Assembly (NCBI RefSeq): GCF_030272615.1
Contig: NC_081407.1
Coordinates: 317,470,456 to 317,530,455 of the forward strand
Reading direction: 5' to 3'
Length of the DNA: 60,000 nt
DNA from: Cryptomeria japonica
Taxonomy: Eukaryota; Streptophyta; Pinopsida; Cupressales; Cupressaceae
Shown here: positions 43,959 to 55,499 of the stretch, piece after piece
Position numbering within the stretch: position 1 is the stretch's first letter
Layout: each line of letters opens with the position of its first letter
Notes under the pieces: generated by a model
What the model was told of the DNA's origin: nothing
The model's database searches: none
What the model saw: only the letters and a program-made list of their open reading frames with translations
Position numbers and translations under genes: made by a program

Positions 43959-45261
43959 CTAAACCATCCATGAATTTGAAATATAACCAGGTTTAACAGA
44001 TATTCTAGAAACTACTTGTGGATCAATAAAACATTCAGTAGCTCCTGTATCTATTAAAATAGAAACTGTTTGTCCAAAGAGCTTACCCGTAATCTGGATA
44101 GGTGCGGCTTGGAAATCAGCTTGACGATTGTCGACAGCAGTGTGAATCTGATGTTGAGGGGCTCCTTGCTGATATGCTCCTCTATGTGCTAGGGTACGTT
44201 GTGGACAATTGGAGGTGTAATGACTCCCTCCACAATTATAACACCCATCCCTAGGACCAGGATGGCCACCTGACCTTTCTCTATCCATATTCTGTCGAGC
44301 ATTGGTGTTATTGTTTGCTTTCTTGTTTCCATCCTGATTCGCTCTTCCTTTTTCCTAAGTGTTGGGTCCCCTCTTAAGATTTCTTATCTGTCGTTTGTTG
44401 CCATTGTGGTTCCTTTGGAAATTTCTATTCCCAAAATTTGGTTGGTTGTTCTCATTCTTTCGGAGGTTCCCCAACTGCTGCAAATTCTACTCTTGCTTAG
44501 TCACCTTTTCAAATACCTCCACCATAGTTAATGGATTATGGATATCCACCTCCACTCCTATATGGGTTCTTAAACCCAAAATGAACTTCTGAATGCGGAA
44601 GATACTTAAGGAGATTAGTAAATTTCTCCCAGTACTGTGTTACCGACATATTACCTTGAGTAAGGTTTTGAAATTTTGTCATCTTCTTGTCAAAGAATAA
44701 CTGTGGAAGCCACCTTTTCCTGAAGGATTGTAAAAACAAATCCCAAGTGATCTCTCTTGGTTGCAGTTTTCTTTCTAACTTTTCGTTGTCCTACTAAGTA
44801 GCAGCTTCACCAAACAACTGATAAGCAGCCCAAACTGCCTTGGTTTCATTTGACATGTTGCAGAGACCAAAATATTTCTCCATTTCAATTACCCATGCCT
44901 CTGCACCATCGCCAATTGTTTTTCCATCAAAATTTGGTGGGGCTATCCTTTTCAAATCTTTTGCCAGCTCTTCTTCTATTATGGCTTGGTTGTCGGGTTG
45001 CTCCTCAACCCTTGGGGCTTCCTATCAGACTTCTCTGACCCTTCGAACCTCTTGTTTGAGATCATTCATCCTTGCACTTTGCTGATTGAGTAGGTCAAGA
45101 ATTTGATCTAACCTTTCATTTCCATTACTTGACCCTGCCCTTGTGGTTCTTGAGGCCATTTTTAACAATTCTGCATCAGGGAGATGTTGATAATACTTAG
45201 CGAAAAAGAAACATATTTGCAATGTTACATTTTTCATAACTTCTATCATGCTCCCTAACAT
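43959..45261 (-). pseudogene. Chromovirus gag and protease
   Basis: Pieces at 45261-45025 (helical N-terminus) and 44739-44536 (capsid: RWLPQLFFDKKMTKFQNLTQ, MSVTQYWEKFTNLL) are followed by 44288-43959. The last piece holds a zinc knuckle reading CYNCGGSHYTSNC, one residue shorter between the second Cys and His than the usual CX2CX4HX4C, and the protease active site VSILIDTGATECFID. Frames between them are broken by stops and frameshifts. Confidence 0.85.
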
Positions 45262-45542
45262 CTAGCCTTATATTACAACTACAAAGGTTTAATACTCTTA
45301 TTGAATATTATAGGAAAACAATATAAATTTATAATATAGCAGTATCAAATAATTTTCAATCTACTTCATTCAAATTTATAACTCAAGTTAGGTTCAAAAT
45401 ACATATAGATATCATCAAGAAATACACAATTTTTAACTCAAAATACGAAAGAAGACATCTTTATTTGATAATAGAAGGGAATACATATTTATTTGGTAAA
45501 AGAAGGAAAGACATTTTTATAGAAGTGTTGTAACACGTTACA

Positions 45543-45917
45543 TCACTCATCGGGAGGAGTCAGGGGAGTGTATTCTTCAGACTCATTAGGACTTAAAGGG
45601 GTATATCCTTTCGATTCAGTCGCACTCAGATGGGTATAACCCTCAGATTCATCATCACTTAGAGGATTATACTCCTTGAATTCTTCAGAACTTATAACAA
45701 TTGGCCTTATAGGTGAGTATTCTAACTCAGGCTCTTTTTCTTTTACAGGAATATTCTTCTCAAAAGGTATTACAACACTTCCTTCTGGGACTGGTTTCAC
45801 TTCAAAAGGGATGTCTTCCAAAACTGGCTTAATAGGAGATGGAGGATCCTTCTTGACCCTCAAGTAATGGGCATACCCAGCTAGGGATTTCCGAGCTCTC
45901 TGCTTGGTATGCACCAT
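45543..45917 (-). CDS. Small leader ORF of the chromovirus (124 codons)
   Basis: An intact minus-strand ORF between the primer site and gag, starting MVHTKQRARKSL. It has a Pro/Glu-rich middle and ends in about three imperfect repeats of the form ESxGYTPLSxxE. It begins about 90 bases after the primer site. It may be a separate upstream ORF or a gag N-terminus now out of frame with gag. The repeats and high acidity are unlike a capsid. Function unknown. Confidence 0.45.
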   Translation of the reverse strand: MVHTKQRARKSLAGYAHYLRVKKDPPSPIKPVLEDIPFEVKPVPEGSVVIPFEKNIPVKEKEPELEYSPIRPIVISSEEFKEYNPLSDDESEGYTHLSATESKGYTPLSPNESEEYTPLTPPDE

Positions 45918-46003
45918 TTCTATAATGTCTAAACATAAAACTATTAATCTCCAAATTTATCTTAACGTAGTGACTCATATAGGTCCTAGTGTTATAAACC
46001 CTA

Positions 46004-46016
46004 GGCTCTGATACCA
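46004..46016 (-). other. Chromovirus primer-binding site, tRNA-iMet
   Basis: Minus-strand TGGTATCAGAGCC. It begins a few bases after the LTR end (..GACGTCTTTACA). Its position shows that the LTR really extends to 46018 and that the other LTR is truncated. Confidence 0.9.
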
Positions 46017-46017
46017 A

Positions 46018-48846
46018 AATGTAAAGACGTCAATCTAGGATCTAACCCTAAACTACTCTTTATTAATAAATAAACTTAAATTTCAAACTTTAAGCATATT
46101 TTATACAAGATATAAGAAAACATCGAATATGGATATAAAAACATTCATAGATATATCATTATAATGCAAATGAATAATACAATTTCTCACTTACAAGTCC
46201 TTATTTCCTACTTAGGCTTCCAAATTGCCTTAAGAATATACAAGAAGATGCATCCGTCAATCTTTAGTCTGAGTCGCTTCCTTCATTCCTTTGAACGCAG
46301 ATGAGAACAAGAATCAGGCACTTTTTCCGCCCAACCTTGAAGCTTACGCTTCCCCAGAATTCTTGGTCAATCAAGAATACCTGACCCTGTATGAATTGGT
46401 TTAACCAAAGAATTCAAAATCAAGAGGGAATCTGGTGCATGCCTAGATAATATATGCATTTTCATTTTTCTACTTCATTCTAAGAAACAAGCATTCGCTA
46501 TCATACTAGGATGTGGTAGAGAGCATAAATAAGGAATTTCCATCATTTTCTACGGATAATTCAAATAATAACTCGGCCGAGTATAATGCCATGCACAGCA
46601 AAATAATAGTTGGAAAAAGCAACTATTCTCCCTAAAAACATCCACATTCGGCACCCGTCCTGAAAGGTAATTTTCTAACTCAAGCTTAACCCTAGCTTGG
46701 TTCCCTCAAACACAAATTCAATTGAGAATACAATCTTTCTTTTTAAACAAAAATAGAGATATCATTTTCCTTACTAATCAATACTTGTCTAATATATCTA
46801 TTGAAGACAATCTTTCATATTTTGGAAAATGATAAACTTTCATAAGCAATAATCTCATAAACAATCTTTCGACTAAATAAGGTACATGCAAAAGAAGGTG
46901 TTATACATGTATGAATTTAATCTCATATATAACCAAAAAGTACGCAAACACATTCTTAAAATAGAATTAGAACTAATTATTTTGGACAAAATATGTTATT
47001 AACAATTAGTTAACATCTTTTTCTCTATATTCTTTTCTTCTATTCTAAAATGATTTACAATGCATTTCAAATAGGATAATGACATATGAAACAAATTTGG
47101 ATGATCATGCCTAATATCTAAAGCTTCTAATTCTATACATTCTCATACCAAATAATAACAAATAATAACCATAAACAAGGAATTCTGACCTCTTGTAAAC
47201 TTGGTCTGGTTTGTACGACTCTTTTGTCAAATAGTTCCTCGCCTTCTTTGCAAGTCTCTCTCAAAACTATTCCTATCAAATCTATCTCTATTCTATTTCT
47301 CTCTTCAATATTATCAAAGTATCTTCTCCTCTACTCTATCCTTCTCTTCTTGATTCTCTCATCCTTTCTTGCTAGCAAAGAAAAGATGATCCTTTCTTCT
47401 ATCTTCTCCCTCTAGTTATCTAATTTTTCCCTAAGATTACTCCTTTATTAAGGGCTTGGTGATTGCAAAGGTTTAGAAATCTTTTACCTTCATCTCCTCT
47501 TACTCTTCCACGTCTGAGAGAGATGGCATCTTTTGTTATATTTCTGCTATTATTGTGCAAGATTAACACCACGATAGCAGTCTATCTCTACGTTACCTCC
47601 ACGATGTAAGTTCATCTCTAAGTTGTCTGCTGCTTCTATTCTCCCTTGATCGTGTTTACAGTAGTTCTTATCGGTCAAATAGGGAGGTTGGAAGATGTAA
47701 CAAGCTCTTATGTGTTTGTATTTCGCAGTTTCATTGCTATCTCTGCTAGGTCTACACCACGTTGAATCTCACTTTGCTTGGTTTATGCCACCACTACGGT
47801 TCTTTCTCTTGCTGCGTGGGATTCAAACATGTGAAATGGCAATTTTATCACTCCATGCAAGGCAACGTTCCCTATTTTTTCTACTCCAAGTTCACTAAAT
47901 TGTCTGCATGCTATCAACTCCACGTTCACATCCTCAAATTTTTGCATTTTGGCCATGCATTAGTTAAATGGAGTCTAAGCAGCCACCTTTTGGTCATGCG
48001 ACATAGTCATCATTTTCTCAAACTAAATCCACCACCTTTTAAAATGCGACTAAATAATAAACTTATAAATATTTAAAGTTTATAATTTATATTCCTAATT
48101 TAATATATATATTAGTATTCATAATATGTTTTATGTAATCGCTTTTATAGCATATGACCATTTCCGTAATGATTAAATTTACAATTTCACCTAAATATTT
48201 ATATATGTAATCGATAAATTTCAAGTTTCCTACCATCTATATAACAATGACTAATCAATTTATAAACTAGGTCATATAATTTAATTTATTTAATGACTAA
48301 TTAATCATACTAAAATATTCAATATAAATCATGAACTATATTCACTTTTGAATATACAAGTTTATAATCTACTCCTAATTTGTACGACTAAAATGTAATT
48401 CCGAAAACCAAACATAATCGATAATTTCACACAAAGCAAATGAAATCATGGAATCGCTATATAATTCAATCATTAATAAATTTTTCATCCTATATGGTCA
48501 AATTTAACATAATATTTCATTCATAAATGCAAAGATAAATGTATATGCAAATGTGGTGTGTGAGATTCCCTTTTTCCATCGAAGTCATTTAGTTAAAAAC
48601 AAGTCTACCTGATTTGTGTTCTCGCATTCGACCTCGTTCACCTGATCCTGCATTACTTGCACTTGAAAGTTTATCAGTATTGACAAACCCAAAAGAATAT
48701 TAAATGTCAAATTTCATATCAATTGTAGGAGTAAAAATGCATACAATATTTTCTCACACTAGATTATGAATGATCTAATCTATTTTAATTTCAAAATCAC
48801 ACTAAATCTTTAAAATGCACATTATTAAAAAAAATGATTCGTGACA
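46018..48846 (-). repeat. Chromovirus 5' LTR, complete (2829 bp)
   Basis: Plus-strand ends TGTAAAGACG...GATTCGTGACA. The portion 46018-46129 is absent from the 3' LTR copy. No gene within it; plus-strand ORFs match those in the other LTR and are by-products. Confidence 0.88.
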
Positions 48847-48938
48847 ATTACGCTCATCTGAGTTTGTCCAGTATTGCTTCAAGACCTTTTTCAGAATTTG
48901 AGGGAGAGAAAAATTCAGATGACACAACATCTAATATG
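48847..48938. repeat. Flanking duplication of the chromovirus, right copy
   Basis: Copy of 37776-37868 with one T missing, which breaks the reading frame in this copy. It begins directly after the LTR end GTGACA. Confidence 0.9.
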
Positions 48939-50055
48939 ATCTGATAATTGCACAGGGCAATTCAAGAATGCTATAATGTTTTATTGGTTGAGTAGGATTC
49001 ATAAGAAAACTAATATTGAACACATGTGGAGTTTTTTTTAGGTTGAACATGGGAAAGGAGATCATGACGGTGTCGGTGCATGTGTTAAGAGAGCCCTTTA
49101 CAGAGAGCAACTCAAATTCAAGGAAAAGGCTAAATTTAAAAATGCAAGTGCAATTGTGGATTGCTGTAGTGCAAATTTATCCACAGGATCAAGTCAGAAC
49201 TCTACAATTAGATGTTTCTTCTGGCTAGTTAAAGAGGAGAATATCCGTCCAAGATATTATTGTGATACAATCAATGGGTCAACTAGATGGCATTCATTTA
49301 AGAGTTCTAATTCTAAAACTTTGACTATATGGACTAGAGAGCTTGCATGTTTTTGTCAATTTTGTGTTTCGGGTGAATGGGAAGAATGCGAGAATACGGA
49401 ATGGGTCGAAGAATGGCAACACAAATCCTTAACACCTAGTGAGACACAATATGAAGATGTTAGAAGAAATGAAGACCCAGATCATGCATTTGCATCAGAA
49501 GATTATGATGGTGTTTCAGACCTCATACAACCTGGTAATTTAATTCATTTTCTTGTTTATAACTTTAAATTATATATTTTTATATATTGTCATATAATTT
49601 ATTATTACATATTTGAATTATAAATTCTATCAAGTTTTATTTCTACATGTACTTAAATTTGTTTTCTAGGACATGTCTATGTTGTTGTTGCACCTGAGGA
49701 TAATGATGAGCAGGTTGAGTATTGGCTAGCTAGATGTGTAGAACCTAAGAAAAATTTGATATGTGATCAAGTAGATGATGATGCTTTTCAGTATCCAATT
49801 GGGTCTGTTGTGGTAGTTGGCACATGGCTACGCAAATACTTAACAAGAAGGAATGGCTTACCAGCTTATGAAGACTACCAATCAGAGAAGAAGATTATAC
49901 ACTATTCTCATTTGGTGGTGGCAACAAACATCAAATTAGAAAGATACAAAGGTAGACCTACTAATAAGGTATTGTGGACACTTTCAGTAGAAGAGCATGA
50001 GGCAATCATAGACGCATTGCATAAGAGAGAGGATGCAGATGGTACATTAGGTTGA
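48937..50055 (+). pseudogene. DDE-like transposase gene, C-terminal part, two exons
   Basis: The frame continues from 37866 into SDNCTGQFKNAIMFYWLS (second likely catalytic Asp, codon 48943-48945; the preceding codon is TGA, probably an old TGG). WSFF then follows and, after a TAG, VEHGKGDHDGVGACVKRAL (third acidic site, 49045 onward). Then come RCFFWLVKEENIRPRYYC and ELACFCQFCVSGEWEECEN. An intron at 49535-49669 (GTAATT..TTTTCTAG) joins cleanly to the last exon (49670-50055), which has YWLARC, GSVVVVGTWL and HYSHLVVATNIKL before the stop at 50053-50055. The whole protein would be a little over 1,100 residues. Confidence 0.68.
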
Positions 50056-50664
50056 ATCAAATTTATATGCATGTAAGTTTGTGATACTTGTGTGAACTCT
50101 TTTATATTTAATCATGATAATTGTTTTTCTTTGTCCCTTTAACATTGTATTTGTCTACATTTGATACAATTTTGGTTTCATAAACAACATTGTATTAGTT
50201 ATCTTCTTCTTAATGTTATTTTGTGCACATTGTAATTGTGTTACAATTGAATTCTATTTTTTTATGATATATTTATTTTATCGTAATCTCTTCATAGATT
50301 AATTGTAAGTTCTTGATTTTATTATTATTTTAAGAGTAGGATGTTATTGTAAATTGGGATAATTATTTTATTGAATTATAAATTGTTGCACTATAAGATG
50401 ATCAATCATAATGTTAAAATATAAAGTCATAAATAGATCACATAACAAGTCATAAATAAAAAGTCCTATATACAATCACATAACAATTCCTGATGACATA
50501 ATAAAAAGTCTTGAAAAAATAATAATAAGGAAATGACATTAAAACAAGTCCAAATAACATAATAACAAAACAACATCACATATATAATCACTAGAGTGCG
50601 CCAAACCACATAACACGACCTGATATCATAATAGCAACGAAATGATATAATAAAAAGTCCTATA
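50056..50664. repeat. AT-rich spacer with degenerate CACATAACAAGTCC repeats
   Basis: After about 340 bases of plain AT-rich DNA, words such as AAAAAGTCCTATATA and AATCACATAACAA recur from about 50,440 to 50,720. It lies between the 3' ends of the two convergent genes. The same words sit at the breakpoint of the 1449-bp tandem duplication. Confidence 0.55.
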
Positions 50665-52113
50665 TATAATCACATAACAACAAGTCCTATATATAATCAC
50701 ATAATAACAAGTCCCAGGATAACATAACAAGTGTCATCATAAAAAGTCCATAATACAATAACATGGCATGCTCTAAAATATATAATCTAAGAACTCGAGT
50801 GCATCTCATCTGCAGTCCTCTTCACTCCACGTGAAGTTGGCTGAGATGAATCATCTTGTTGCATGTGGTCCTAAGATGCACCATCCTGTGTGTGTGCAAT
50901 ATCAGTGTCTCCACCCTCCTGTGCAGTATCAGTGACTCCACCCTCCTGTGCAGTATCAGTGTCTCCACCCTCATATACAAGAAAAGTGGTTGCAGTCAAG
51001 TCCTGCAAAAAAAACATTGTACATCAATTTTGATAATCCCTATAAAAGCCAAGTACACAGTATAAACAAATTATAAATTATTTTTCTAATCATCACTGCA
51101 AATGACAATGTCGATGGTTGCATCTGGCTCAATCCCATAGCCATACCAATACTGGTAGTGGTATCAACCTGAACAACATATGTAAAGCATGAATGAAACT
51201 TGTATATATACATAAATTATAAAGTATATATATAGACTACAAGATTATCGCAGAAAAGCATACATGTGATGCAGGCAAAATAACTAATGGGCGAGGGCAT
51301 ACATGTGATGCACCATCAAACAATCCAGAAGCCGACAATTGCAAAAAATAACGAACATGAATCAAAGTTGTACATAAATTAATAAGCATATAAACACTTC
51401 AAAATAATGGATGAAAAACATACTAGTGGTATATGAGGCTAAGCCTCAGCGGTCCATGGGTCACATGAAGAACTACCCACCTCAGTGCTACACGAAGCAC
51501 CCTACAAAATTGAAAAAAAAAATCATACACATCATTACATTAAAAAATTTATTGTTTATTTTAAATGTACATATCAATACAATGTATCTAGATGAAAGTG
51601 CATACCGTAAATAGGGCACCAACATCTCTAGGCATTGAGGCAACATGATGTCGATTCCTCAATGACGTGTTATGATCCATCCTCTGTATAGAAAAAAAAT
51701 GACTCATGTTATGGTTCATATGTGTATATATAAGGAATTTAATATTGCACTGTAAATTATATAAATAAATGTGTACCTTTGTAGGTTGATCATCATCTGC
51801 CCACAGGAGATCAACATATGAAGAGACGACATCAGCATGTGCAGCCTCCTCGACATCATCATAACCACCATGGGCAGCATCAACATCATCAAAATCACCA
51901 TCTCCTCCAGGGGCAGCCTCACTCTATGGACCGATACATACATCCCCACAGCTCGTGCAAACATGTGCTAAGTTGGGGGAAGCCCTCACCTTGTGCAACT
52001 ACTATACCAAATAGCTCGACAAGGCACTCAATGAACCTAGAGCAGAATCCACTACTCGATGATGGGCAGGTGTTGGAACAACTGGTGATGAAAGAGGAAC
52101 CAATGGATCATCA
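50665..52113. repeat. Tandem duplication, unit A (1449 bp)
   Basis: Matches 52114-53562 at a constant offset of 1449 with about twenty differences, so the duplication is recent relative to other events here. Both units start TATAATCACATAACAACAAG and end AATGGATCATCA. Confidence 0.95.
50787..52113 (-). pseudogene. Duplicated 3' half of the second transposon gene
   Basis: Copy of the last part of exon 1 and the following exons of the gene at 52236-54234. Splice sites are the same at a 1449-base offset (for example exon 1 end at 51777). It has no 5' exon and is probably a non-functional duplicate, though it could extend transcripts of the upstream gene. Confidence 0.6.
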
Positions 52114-53562
52114 TATAATCACATAACAACAAGTCCTATATATAATCACATAATAACAAGTCCCAGGATAACATAACAAGTGTCATCATAAAAATTCCAT
52201 AATACAATAACATGGCATGCTCTAAAATATATAATCTAAGAACTTGAGTGCATCTCATCTGCAGTCCTCTTCACTCCACATGAAGTTGGCTGAGATGAAT
52301 CATCTTGTAGCACATGGTCCTAAGATGCACCATCCTGTGTGTGTGCAATATCAGTGTCTCCACCCTCCTGTGCAGTATCAGTGACTCCACCCTCCTGTGC
52401 AGTATCAGTGTCTCCACCCTCATATACAAGAAAAGTGGTTGCAGTCAAGTCCTGCAAAAAAAACATTGTACATCAATTTTGATAATCCCTATAAAAGCCA
52501 GGTACACAGTATAAACAAATTATAAATTATTTTTCTAATCATCACTGCAAATGACAATGTCGATGGTTGCATCTGGCTCAATCCCATAGCCATACCAATA
52601 CTGGTAGTGGTATCAACCTGAACAACATATGTAAAGCATGAATGAAACTTGTATATATACATAAATTATAAAGTATATATATAGACTACAAGATTATCGC
52701 AGAAAAGCATACATGTGATGCAGGCAAAATAACTAATGGGCGAGGGCATACATGTGATGCACCATCAAACAATCCAGAAGCCGACAATTGCAAAAAATAA
52801 CGAACATGAATCAAAGTTGTACATAAATTAATAAGCATATAAACACTTCAAAATAATGGATGAAAAACATACTAGTGGTATATGAGGCTAAGCCTTAGCG
52901 GTCCACGGGTCACATGAAGAACTACCCACCTCAGTGCTACACGAAGCACCCTACAAAATTGAAAAAAAAAATCATACACATCATTACATTGAAAAATTTA
53001 TTGTTTATTTTAAATGTACATATCAATACAATGTATCTAGATGAAAGTGCATACTGTAAATAGGGCACCAACATCTCTTTGCATTGAGGCAACATGATGT
53101 CGATTCCTCAATGACGTGGTATGATCCATCCTCTGTATAGAAAAAAAATGACTCATGTTATGGTTCATATGTGTATATATAAGGAATTTAATATTGCACT
53201 GTAAATTATATAAATAAATGTGTACCTTTGTAGGTTGATCATCATTTGCCCACAGGAGATCAACATATGAAGAGACAGCATCAACATGTGCAGCCTCCTC
53301 GACATCATCATAACCACCATGGGCAGCATCAACATCATCAAAATCACCATCTCCTCCAGGGGCAGCCTCACTCTATGGACCGATACATACATCCCCACAG
53401 CTCGTGCAAACATGTGCTAAGTTGGGGGAAGCCCTCACCTCGTGCAACTGCTATACCAAATAGCTCGACAGGGCACTCAATGAACCTAGAGCAGAATCCA
53501 CTACTCGATGATGGGCAGCTGTTGGAACAACTGGTGATGAAAGAGGAACCAATGGATCATCA
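52114..53562. repeat. Tandem duplication, unit B (1449 bp)
   Basis: Second unit, continuous with the 5' part of the minus-strand gene. Confidence 0.95.
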
Positions 53563-54234
53563 CGCACACGGTTTCTAACCCTGTAGCTCAATTTTGCTCC
53601 CTGCCTATCCTGGGGCATGCCTCTCCTGACCCCCTAAAATGATCTAATATCAAAGTAATTGGGCTTTTTTCCCAATTCAAATTCGGCCCATAATTTCTTC
53701 AAAAAATACATCTGGACCTCATGATTGGAGTGTGGTGACCATCCACCACTACTCCCAAAAGTGTCTAGCTATGCCTGGGTGCCTACACCATCGAATTGAG
53801 ATCCATGGCTTCTTTGGATCTATCTCTTCACCCGTCTTAGGGTTCACAAAATATTGTTTCAAATCTATTTTTGTTATTTTTAATTCATTGACTTGTTTAT
53901 ATGTTAGGCCATCAGCGTAAAATGCACGCAATCCCTCCTGTCAAATACGATAGCTATCTAGCTCGTTATCTAAAGCCTGTACAGACTATACAATCCCTTG
54001 CATGCTATCTGCAAGGTGTAACAACTGCGGAGGTGGATGAGGCTCATGTTTAATAGTATGGATATCTCTAATCAAAGAATCAATATTCGTCTTAATTGTC
54101 TGCCTCAACTGATCAGGTGGAGGTGGAGGTGGAGGTGGAGGTAGAGGGGGTGAAGGTGGAGGTGGTGCTAGACCTAATAGCTCATCTATCTCAAACTCAT
54201 CCTTTCTGTTAAAATAATCTGCATATATATACAA
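52236..54234 (-). pseudogene. Second gene of the large transposon: Pro-rich, acidic multi-exon protein
   Basis: Exon 1 runs from 54234 (MYIYADYFNRKDEF) through a Pro-rich stretch (about 54165-54120), a helical part, and FVNPKTGEEIDPKKPW..RHPGIARHFWE. It continues past several TAG/TGA stops and a frameshift near 53640 to an Asp/Ala-rich end at 53226. Predicted exons follow at 53132-53055, 52950-52873, near 52768-52714, 52617-52546 and 52451-52236. Donors and acceptors are GT..AG except for a probably mutated acceptor (GCAA) of the fourth. The dated exons of 78, 78 and 72 bases are all multiples of three. The last exon holds three 27-base repeats encoding EGG-D/V-TDTAQ and ends KRTADEMHSSS. Family not recognised; a DNA-binding or accessory transposition factor is possible. 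Confidence 0.55.
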
Positions 54235-54239
54235 ACATG

Positions 54240-55450
54240 AAAATTTACAATTACAATTACAAACATGAAAATTTACAATTACAAACTATTTAATTTACAT
54301 TTCACCTTCCAAAAACACTTATAATTAAATACAATTTAGCAACTTAAATATAAAAAAAGGAAACTCACATAGATCTATAATATTATTAATAGGTGCGTCT
54401 ATTTTAATAATAAGTATCGTTTAAGAAATATTATCCACTTAAATCAAAGTATAAGAAATATTCTACAAAATAAAAAATCATAATGCCCATGCAACTCAAA
54501 CAATACTTTTTAACATCTAAAGATGCATTAGTATAAGTTCCATCAAAATCATAAAAATAATCATGAGAGAGAAAGAGAGAATAGATAATGAATAAATCAC
54601 TTCACTGATTTAGATAATGAAGGTAACTTCCATTGAATTACAATTTAGTACCCTTGCAATATTTAACCATTATCGTCAATTAGGCTACCACTTTATATTT
54701 TCAACTTGATAGGATTCGATTCAACTACTCTCTTTTGGTTAAATTAACTAAATTCATTAAAGTCATAAGTTATATCTATGAAGTTGTCAATACATGTACT
54801 ACTTTGTTGTGTTCTTTGCTAGAATCATTGGATGATTTAGTGATCGCAACTAGTAGTACTACACTAAGTTGAAGCTTGAATAAATAGTAGGTTCTCTACT
54901 CTTGGAGGAGTTAAAACAAAACAAAAACTCTATTTTTTTTATATTCAATTTTATATTGGTATTTTCTTGTTCAAAGTCGCAACCCACAAAATGTGATTCC
55001 AATATTGATCTATATTTGATTCTTATTTTTATTAAATCTGGCACTAGTGTGATTTATTGTCCTCTTAACTGAAATCAAGCTATGTAAATTTAAAGCCTCG
55101 TAACTTTTGATAGAGATCATATTTTTTCATGCTTCATGTGGCATTGAAAAGGTGGTTCATAAATCTTCATAGATCACACAATTATTTTCTAGAATATTCC
55201 CTCGTATTTTATATTTTATTTTTTGTGATTTCACATTCTAGTCATTTACTTGGACATCTTGGCACTTGAAAATGACCATCTTACATGAGATGAATTTGTT
55301 TGATATGTTTTATATGTATTGATTTTATTGATCTTTTAATTTTTTATTTGAGGAGGTATCATAGGTTTCTCTATTCATCCTTTTGTGGTAAAATTAGAAA
55401 GGGATAACTATGATTCTTTTGTAAAATGATATCTTGATAAGTTTTAGGTG
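54240..55450. other. AT-rich non-coding region, nothing identified
   Basis: Upstream of the minus-strand gene. Contains the near-tandem phrase ACAAACATGAAAATTTACAA (54231-54285) but no coding signal. A promoter for the minus-strand gene should lie here, but I cannot point to one. Confidence 0.5.
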
Positions 55451-55499
55451 GTGTAATAATTTTCCTTTTATGTATGGACTCAAACCTAAACTAGAAACA

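Larger units (their letters stand above)
37867..48846 (-). mobile_element. Ty3-Gypsy chromovirus (Tekay/Del-like), nested in the DDE-like gene
   Basis: About 11 kb with LTRs of 2.7-2.8 kb and, on the minus strand, a leader ORF, gag, protease, RT, RNase H, integrase and a chromodomain. The primer site is tRNA-iMet and the polypurine tract is AAGAGGGGAAGGA. The 5' LTR runs from 48846 to 46018. The 3' LTR (40598-37867) lacks the final 112 bp of that sequence. The flanks carry a duplication of about 92 bp instead of 5 bp. Excising the element with one copy of the duplication restores a continuous DDE-like reading path. LTR divergence looks like a few percent. The pol frame has several stops. Confidence 0.9.

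Noticed and set aside
50440-50720. CRISPR-like spaced repeats (CACATAACAA)
   Set aside because: Units are degenerate, spacers are irregular and AT-rich, and the context is plant nuclear DNA.
51716-51964. Met-rich minus-strand ORF (MVILMMLMLPMVVMMM), repeated at 53165-53413
   Set aside because: It is an alternative frame of the Asp/Ala/Gly-rich exon of the second transposon gene; the acidic frame is the one that continues from exon 1.
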